Shown: in pieces, positions 7,631 to 12,689 of the stretch | Numbering within the stretch: position 1 is the stretch's first letter | How the letters are laid out: each line of letters starts with the position of its first letter | Assembly (NCBI GenBank): GCA_021160705.1 | Contig: JAGHBZ010000422.1 | Location: 1 to 15,613 of the forward strand | Direction of reading: 5' to 3' | Source: Candidatus Sumerlaeota bacterium | GTDB taxonomy: Bacteria; Sumerlaeota; Sumerlaeia; MWCT01; JAGHBZ01 | Length of the DNA stretch: 15,613 nucleotides | The notes under the pieces: generated by a model | Database searches by the model: none | Seen by the model: only the letters and a program-made list of their open reading frames with translations | What the model was told of the DNA's origin: nothing | Made by a program: the position numbers and the translations under genes

Positions 7631-8737
7631 ATGATGGAATTAGGTATTATCGGGTTCTGGCACAGTGGAAAGACTACGGTTTTTAATGTTCTGTGCAAGG
7701 GTAGAGCTGAGACATTTCGCCATACTGAGGATGGTTCCAGAGTTCACCTGGCGACTGTAAAAATTAGAGACCATAGAGCAGAGGCACTTGCCGAGAAATT
7801 CCAGCCACCAAAGACCACACTTGCCACCACCAGAATTATTGATGTTGATGCTCCGCCTTCCACTCTTGAGGAAGCAGACACATCGCACCATACATCAATC
7901 CTTGAATCCCAGCTCCGTCATCTGGCGACTGCGGATGTATGGTTAGCAGTAGTGAGGGGATTTAGTGCTCAAGACCTTCCTCCGCCGGATGTAAGAAAGG
8001 AAATGACCAATATAGTGCTGGAATTAATATTGTCTGACCTCAGTAAAATAGAGAATCGACTACCACGTCTGGAGAAGACTTTGAAGAAAGTCGCCGGGAA
8101 AGAGAAGGAGCAACTTCTGCTGGAAAAGAAAGTCCTGCTGAGTGCAAAAGAAGTCCTGGAAGAACAAAGACCTTTAACAGAGCTGAGTTTGACTGAGGAA
8201 GAAGAGAAACTACTCCGTGGATTTCAATTTGCTTCACAAAAACCAATTCTCTTTATTATAAACACAGCTGATGATGACCCACACGCCAGCGAAAACCTAT
8301 GCCAGCAGTTGAAGGAAGAATTTAACAGCCCGTCCTATGATGTGATTTCTGTAAATGCCGAGATTGAAAAAGAGATACTCGAGCTCCCACCGGAAGAGCA
8401 GGAGGAGTTTCTGCAGGATTATAAGATTGAAGTCCCTGCCAGTGAACGAATTATTCAACGCATACTGAAATTACTAAAGATGAATGTCTTCTACACTATT
8501 AACCAGAATGAATTACACGTGTGGCTGATTAAAGAGAACAGCAGTGCACTTGAAGCAGCAGGTATGGTGCATTCAGATTTTGCACGTGGATTTATAAGGG
8601 CAGAAGTCCTCAACTGGCAGGAGCTCATCAAGGCAGATGGATTCGCTTCTGCAAGGCGTGAAGGCATTGTACGCGCTGAAGGTAAATCTTATTCTGTGCA
8701 GGATGGCGATGTGATTAATTTTTTGTTTAGCGTTTGA
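7631..8737 (+). CDS. Divergent YchF/Obg-family P-loop NTPase with C-terminal TGS domain
   Basis: Predicted cytoplasmic NTPase of 368 residues related to YchF, which in other bacteria binds ribosomes and hydrolyses ATP or GTP. The P-loop is GFWHSGKTT (G8-T16). A central helical insertion (about 130-200) is rich in Lys/Glu. The C-terminal 85 residues match the YchF TGS/DUF933 region very well (AAGMVHSDFARGFIRAEV, then EGKSYSVQDGDVINF). In contrast the switch II DxxG motif, DIAGLVKGA in canonical YchF, is replaced by D71-VDAPPSTL, and the base-recognition motif reads INTADDD instead of NVDE. It may therefore be a second, specialised paralogue with altered hydrolysis. Start is ATG 7631 or the adjacent ATG 7634; the ribosome binding site (AAGAGAA) is weak. 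It lies inside the operon, 28 bases before the EIIA gene. Confidence 0.87.
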   Translation: MMELGIIGFWHSGKTTVFNVLCKGRAETFRHTEDGSRVHLATVKIRDHRAEALAEKFQPPKTTLATTRIIDVDAPPSTLEEADTSHHTSILESQLRHLATADVWLAVVRGFSAQDLPPPDVRKEMTNIVLELILSDLSKIENRLPRLEKTLKKVAGKEKEQLLLEKKVLLSAKEVLEEQRPLTELSLTEEEEKLLRGFQFASQKPILFIINTADDDPHASENLCQQLKEEFNSPSYDVISVNAEIEKEILELPPEEQEEFLQDYKIEVPASERIIQRILKLLKMNVFYTINQNELHVWLIKENSSALEAAGMVHSDFARGFIRAEVLNWQELIKADGFASARREGIVRAEGKSYSVQDGDVINFLFSV

Positions 8738-8765
8738 GTTATTCATTTTATTACTGGAGAATACA

Positions 8766-9257
8766 ATGAATATTCACGAGTTTATGCGTCCTGAGTGGAT
8801 TGTGCTGGACGATATTTCAGCCAGCAATAAAAAAGACCTCTTAGAACAGGTCGTAGAGACGCTTACTCGACAGGGAGTGCTTAAAGACAGTACCGAAGTC
8901 CTCAATGCCCTTATGGAAAGGGAACGGTTGATGAGTACTGGAATAAAACGAGGATACGCAATCCCTCACGCTTTCACACAACAACTTGACAAATCTATTG
9001 TGTGTTTTGTCCGTATACCCGATGGAATAGACTACCAATCTCTGGATGGGGAACCAGTGTTTATAATTTTTCTTTTACTTGGTCCCTCAGAGGCTCAGGG
9101 TCTACATCTCAAGTTACTTGCACGTCTTGCACGCCTGTTGTCCCTGGGTGAGCTTTTTCAGCTCCTGATGTCAGCTCAGACTCCAGAAGAAGTTATTAAC
9201 ATCATTCGCCAGGAGGAAGCGAAATTTCAACTGGCAAAAAAATCTTCAACTAATTAA
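8766..9257 (+). CDS. PTS EIIA type-2 (fructose/mannitol/Ntr family) protein
   Basis: Stand-alone EIIA of 163 residues. This fold accepts phosphate on a histidine from HPr/NPr and either passes it to a sugar transporter or signals (PtsN type). The phosphorylation site is H68 in STGIKRGYAIPHAFT, which matches the family pattern STGIxxGxAIPH. The whole domain is present, from MNIHEFMRPEWIVLDDISAS at the N-terminus to a C-terminal helix (QTPEEVINIIRQEE). A GGAG-type ribosome binding site precedes the ATG. No EIIB, EIIC, EI or HPr gene lies nearby, and the next gene, 12 bases downstream, encodes a PII-like protein, so a regulatory role is more likely than sugar uptake; that is inference. Domain identity is firm. 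Confidence 0.94.
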   Translation: MNIHEFMRPEWIVLDDISASNKKDLLEQVVETLTRQGVLKDSTEVLNALMERERLMSTGIKRGYAIPHAFTQQLDKSIVCFVRIPDGIDYQSLDGEPVFIIFLLLGPSEAQGLHLKLLARLARLLSLGELFQLLMSAQTPEEVINIIRQEEAKFQLAKKSSTN

Positions 9258-9269
9258 AGGACAAATTTT

Positions 9270-9608
9270 ATGGAACTCCTGGTGTGCGTCATAAATGAAC
9301 CCTCCAAAGTGGATGAAATCCTTGAAGCGTTTATTGAAATAGGGATTACCGGTGCCACTGTGATTGATACCTATGGGATGGGGAAAACACTGGTGCAGGA
9401 GGTACCTATATTTGCTGGGTTTCGCAATTTGCTCTCCGGGAGCAGTAAATATAATAAGACCATCTTCTCCGTGATTGGGGAGAAGGAGAAACTGGAGCAA
9501 GCCATTTCTGCTATACAGGATATTGTGGGCGGTCTGGAAAATCCCTCCACTGGAATTGTGTTCACCATTCCGGTGAATTTCGTCAAAGGCTTAAAACCAG
9601 AACTATGA
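9270..9608 (+). CDS. PII-like signalling protein
   Basis: Small protein of 112 residues with the ferredoxin-like layout of PII regulators: beta-1 and helix 1 (MELLVCVINEPSKVDEILEA), the GITGATVIDTYGMGK turn, a loop where PII proteins carry the T-loop (about 36-60), then helix 2 and the C-terminal strand (GIVFTIPVNFVKGL, comparable to GKIFVxPVExVVRI of GlnB). It lacks the T-loop YxxD signature and the uridylylated tyrosine of GlnB/GlnK, so it is probably one of the divergent PII-like proteins that bind other small ligands. A ligand cannot be assigned. AAAGGA serves as ribosome binding site. It lies 12 bases after EIIA and its stop is only 4 bases before the next start, so translation of the next gene is probably coupled. 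Confidence 0.8.
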   Translation: MELLVCVINEPSKVDEILEAFIEIGITGATVIDTYGMGKTLVQEVPIFAGFRNLLSGSSKYNKTIFSVIGEKEKLEQAISAIQDIVGGLENPSTGIVFTIPVNFVKGLKPEL

Positions 9609-9612
9609 CATT

Positions 9613-10116
9613 ATGTCTTGCGCTCAGGAAAATCCCTGTAAGTTTATAGCAGATACAATGCTGGGTAAACTCGCCAGGTGGTTGAGTCTGTTGGGTTACG
9701 ACATTATATATAGTGGTGTGATTGACGATGACGAGCTGGTCAGGGAAGCGAAGAACAGCCAGCGCATTATCCTCACACGAGATACAAAACTCATTGAAAT
9801 GTACCCGGAGACACCAGCTTTGTTGATAAAATCTACCAATCTCTGGGAACAACTCAGAGAAGTTATTCGGGTGTATAAACTTGATTTCTCTGAGACAGCG
9901 TTCTCACGCTGCTCCAATTGTAACGTAGAGATTGAGCCTGTGGATAAAGAGGAGGTAGCGGAGCATTTACCCCCACTGGTGCGGCAGACACAGGAGAAAA
10001 TCTATAGATGCCCGAAGTGTGGGAAACTTTACTGGGAAGCGTCTCACGTTGACCACATTCGCTTACTTCTGAAAGAACACCTGAATATTGACCTTAAAAA
10101 CCGCCAGCACCGTTAG
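9613..10116 (+). CDS. Mut7-C (DUF82) PIN-like RNase domain with zinc ribbon
   Basis: Predicted nuclease of 167 residues. The N-terminal half has the Mut7-C/PIN-like core: FIADTMLGKLARWLSLLGYD (D14, conserved GKLARWLRLLGYD block), DDDELVREA (D38-E41) and ILTRDTKL (D57), supplying acidic residues for a metal-dependent active site. The C-terminal half is a zinc ribbon: C100-SNC103 and C133-PKC136 followed by GKLYWEASHVDHI, the family's CGKxYWxGSH signature. Members are thought to be RNases, named after the C-terminal domain of the animal Mut-7 exonuclease; the bacterial targets are not known to me. Its ribosome binding site falls in the end of the PII-like gene. It is last in the operon and faces the tandem repeat region. 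Confidence 0.92.
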   Translation: MSCAQENPCKFIADTMLGKLARWLSLLGYDIIYSGVIDDDELVREAKNSQRIILTRDTKLIEMYPETPALLIKSTNLWEQLREVIRVYKLDFSETAFSRCSNCNVEIEPVDKEEVAEHLPPLVRQTQEKIYRCPKCGKLYWEASHVDHIRLLLKEHLNIDLKNRQHR

Positions 10117-11103
10117 GTTGTGAGGTTAAAGCGGATTCGAGTTTTTTCGGTTAGTCGCTCAGGCTGGTTAAATGGATATATGTGGAAGTGCTCAGTGGGA
10201 CTAATAACATCTTCTATTTGAAATGCTACAAATTGAATTTTTGTTCCAGGTTCGAGAGTTTAATGTCCAGGGAATTCCGAAAAAAGTTTTACATTACCTT
10301 GTTGCATCTCAAGGGTCATTATTTTAAATTTTTTTCTCTCAGTGTGCTCAGTGCTCTCTGTGGCTAAAATAAAGAATAAGCCACAGAGGACACAGAGTTC
10401 ACAGAGGTCATAATACAAATTCTTTTAACACCATAAAAAGCGTTTCCGTTCTGCTTAGAGTATTGCTCATTTCTTCTGACTCTGTTCAAATTATCTTTTT
10501 CTCTCCGTGTGCTCAGTGAACTCTGTGGCTAAAATAAAGAATAAGCCACAGAGGACATAGAGTTCACAGAGGTCATAGTACAAATTCTTTTACCGACATA
10601 AAAAGCGTTTCCGTTCTGCTTAGAGTATTGCTCATTTCTTCTGACTCTGTTCAAATTATCTTTTTCTCTCAGTATGCTCAGTGCTCTCTGTGGCTAAAGG
10701 TAAAGAAAAAGCCACAGAGGACACAGAGTTCACAGAGGTCATAGTACAAATTCTTTTAACACCATAAAAAGCGTTTCCGTTCTGCTTAGAATATTGCTCG
10801 TTTCTTCTGACTCTGTTCAAATTTCCTTTTTCTCTCAGTGTGCTCAGTGCTCTCTGTGGCTAAAGGTAAAGAATAAGCCACAGAGGACACAGAGTTCACA
10901 GAGGTAGAGATTTATTTTCAATACCAAAGAGTGTGTTATAACATTTCCTGTTTGAAATTTACAGATTGAAATATGCATTTCACTGTATTCATTGAGGTTA
11001 TCAGGGCAATTTGGTTAATCTCAATTAGGAAATATTATAATTCAGCATTTTGCAGAGCGAAGAACTCGAAACAACTTGAGAATAAGTCCCGACTACATCT
11101 TGC
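10117..11103. other. Convergent intergenic region (987 bases)
   Basis: The plus-strand operon and the minus-strand amidase gene converge here. The middle is occupied by the tandem repeats at 10331-10905. The flanks, 10117-10330 and 10906-11103, are AT-rich with no gene, RNA or clear terminator that I can support. Open frames at 10182-10367 and 10973-11242 lack ribosome binding sites and any family resemblance; the second also runs antisense into the amidase gene. Confidence 0.55.
10331..10905. repeat. 3.5 tandem copies of a ~165-bp hairpin-bearing repeat
   Basis: Units are 10331-10495 (165), 10496-10660 (165), 10661-10826 (166) and a partial 10827-10905 (79). The copies are highly similar over both the palindromic and the non-palindromic halves, so whole units were duplicated. 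Each unit has CTCTGTGGCT and its perfect complement AGCCACAGAG around a 13- to 14-base A-rich loop (10356-10365 and 10379-10388 in unit 1). Pairing extends imperfectly to arms of about 28 bases (10338-10406). The right arm holds the heptamer CACAGAG three times at 9-base spacing; the left arm has degenerate counterparts at the same spacing. Similar CACAGAG-rich palindromes are, from memory, common intergenic repeats in environmental bacterial genomes. Position between convergent genes would suit a bidirectional terminator. Confidence 0.93.
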
Positions 11104-11907
11104 CTACCGAAAAATCAGACTGGATTTTTTTGGTGTGCGAGTCCTCAGGTATTTCAGGATACCTTTTGCTAACCCTTCAGCCATTTTTTGTCTGAATTCT
11201 GGTGTGGAAGCCAGTCGGTCATCATCCGGGTTCTGCATATGAAGCATCTCTGGGAGGATTGCGGGCACGTCCGCCCAGTTAAATCCTGTAATGTCTGAGC
11301 GGGGGATTATACCTGCACTTGGTATCCCGGTATATGCGGAATACTCAGACTGGACAATCTCTGCTGCTCTTTTGCTCTCCTCATAAATATCATCAGTCCA
11401 GCCTTCTATTTTTGCAGGATAAAGCGTGAAACAGCTATGAGCGGTGCCGGCATTACAGTGGAGACGGATGAATAGGTCTGCTTTTGCCTTATTGGCGATA
11501 ATGGCACGTTGGCTGTTACAGAGATGCACCTCTGCTCGAACGCGTGTCATAATTACGATAACACCGTTTGAGGTGAGGATGTCGTGAAGTCGGAGCCCTA
11601 CGTCAAGATTAACTGCGTGTTCCGGTCCTGAGATTGGTCCGCTTGTCCCACTGGACACACAGGCTTTGGTTTGTGTTGCTCCGGGTCCGATGGGTTCTTG
11701 GCTGTAGTCCGCGTGGAGCTGGTGACCGGGGTCTATACAGACGATATACACTGGTTCATCAGCATACGCACCGATAAGGAACATAAAAGTGCCTACTCCA
11801 AGACATATCAGCACTATCTTCTGGAACAGAGACAGAGCCGATGGTCTGCTGGGCTTCGTAGACGTAATTTGCTTTTCCAATAAACTCATTTTTCCTCGCC
11901 ACATCAT
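11104..11907 (-). CDS. N-acetylmuramoyl-L-alanine amidase (Amidase_3), membrane-anchored
   Basis: Zinc-dependent hydrolase that cleaves the bond between N-acetylmuramic acid and L-alanine in peptidoglycan. From the ATG at 11907 it has 267 residues: a short basic cytoplasmic tail, a membrane segment or uncleaved signal (about 28-48), then the catalytic domain immediately after. Zinc ligands are H62 (CIDPGHQ), E96 (SGPEHAVNLDV) and H150 (FIRLHCNA); the catalytic glutamate is E220 (AILPEMLHMQNPDDD). The stretch SQEPIGPGATQTKACVSSGT is an insertion that I recall from clostridial-type amidases. An upstream ATG at 11913 exists, but AAGGAGG (11916-11922) lies only 2 bases from it and 8 bases from ATG 11907, which decides the start. 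There are no SPOR, AMIN or LysM domains, so the transmembrane anchor alone localises it. Confidence 0.92.
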   Translation of the reverse strand: MMWRGKMSLLEKQITSTKPSRPSALSLFQKIVLICLGVGTFMFLIGAYADEPVYIVCIDPGHQLHADYSQEPIGPGATQTKACVSSGTSGPISGPEHAVNLDVGLRLHDILTSNGVIVIMTRVRAEVHLCNSQRAIIANKAKADLFIRLHCNAGTAHSCFTLYPAKIEGWTDDIYEESKRAAEIVQSEYSAYTGIPSAGIIPRSDITGFNWADVPAILPEMLHMQNPDDDRLASTPEFRQKMAEGLAKGILKYLRTRTPKKSSLIFR

Positions 11908-11915
11908 ACTCATCT

Positions 11916-11922
11916 CCTCCTT
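11916..11922 (-). promoter_or_regulatory. Strong Shine-Dalgarno site deciding the amidase start
   Basis: The minus strand reads AAGGAGG here. Spacing is 2 bases to ATG 11913 but 8 bases to ATG 11907, so initiation at 11907 is preferred. Confidence 0.75.
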
Positions 11923-12689
11923 ATTCGAAGACTGGGCGACTAACGCCTTATATCTCAGTCAGCAATAATGATGATATTTGGAGGGTAATAAAAGAACAAG
12001 CTCGGATGCAAATAAAATCACTAAACACGGTCAACCGCCTGGGAGTTTTTTCATACATTTGTCAGAATTTAGATTTCACTCTTTTCATCCGCAGATTTCA
12101 AAAAATCAAATATTTTATGGAAGTATAAAAAATCTGACTGAGCTCCTCTGAGCAATCAGCGGATTGCTTCTTAATAACCTTCGTAGTAAGAATTCATACC
12201 CCTTAGTGCACATCTGGGGTTCTCTCTTTTTCTGTATCTTTTGGGTTCTATCCGTGTTTTTCATATTTGGGCATTCGTGAGTTTAGCATACGAGTACCGA
12301 TTTACACTTTAGTAATCCTGCCTTTCACTTACCCTAAAATTGCTAAAAATGGAGTTGAGAAAGCAAACACCAGCAGAGATTTGCCGTGAATTGGAGAAGG
12401 AGCTAAGGTGCTGTGAAAGAATCTTGGGGGTATTGAAGATGTCGACCCATTTTTCTCCGTTCACAGTTTGTCAAAGAGCAAAACATTTTGACACATATTT
12501 GATGCCTCCAAAAGACACCCTCAATTGTAACTCACAAAATCTTCTCTCCTCATAATATATCTCCTTGACTTATATAATTTGTTTCATTATCTTATAAGGT
12601 TTTGTTCACTTATTACGATAATAATTAATGTAAGTTGACGAAGTAGAGGTATATGTATAATAACTAAAAATGAGAGCCAGTAATTCTCA
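11923..12689. other. Long intergenic region between divergent amidase and Hsp70-kinase genes
   Basis: Roughly 770 bases, strongly AT-rich near the right end. Seen in it: a 7-bp hairpin AGCAATC/GATTGCT (12151-12157, 12162-12168, loop AGCG); an ACCCC/GGGGT inverted repeat (12198-12202, 12216-12220) followed by a T-rich tract; and a TTG-started 71-codon frame at 12340-12555 whose first 35 residues look protein-like (MELRKQTPAEICRELEKEL) but which lacks a ribosome binding site and known family, possibly a gene remnant. I see no CIRCE inverted repeat (TTAGCACTC-N9-GAGTGCTAA) such as controls many dnaK genes, and no transposase or tRNA. Confidence 0.5.
12565..12661 (+). promoter_or_regulatory. Candidate promoter region of the Hsp70-kinase gene
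   Basis: Two imperfect sigma70-like arrangements are visible: TTGACT (12565-12570) with TATCTT (12588-12593) at 17 bases, and TTGACG (12635-12640) with TATAAT (12656-12661) at a short 15 bases. Neither is decisive. No sigma32-type heat-shock promoter is evident. Confidence 0.3.

Noticed and set aside
10331..10905. CRISPR array
   Set aside because: The repeat period is ~165 bp and the intervening segments are conserved between units rather than unique, so this is a tandem repeat, not repeat-spacer structure.
12340..12555. 71-codon frame before the Hsp70-kinase gene
   Set aside because: The first part looks protein-like, but there is no ribosome binding site, no promoter and no known family. 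Kept only as a possible remnant in the intergenic note.
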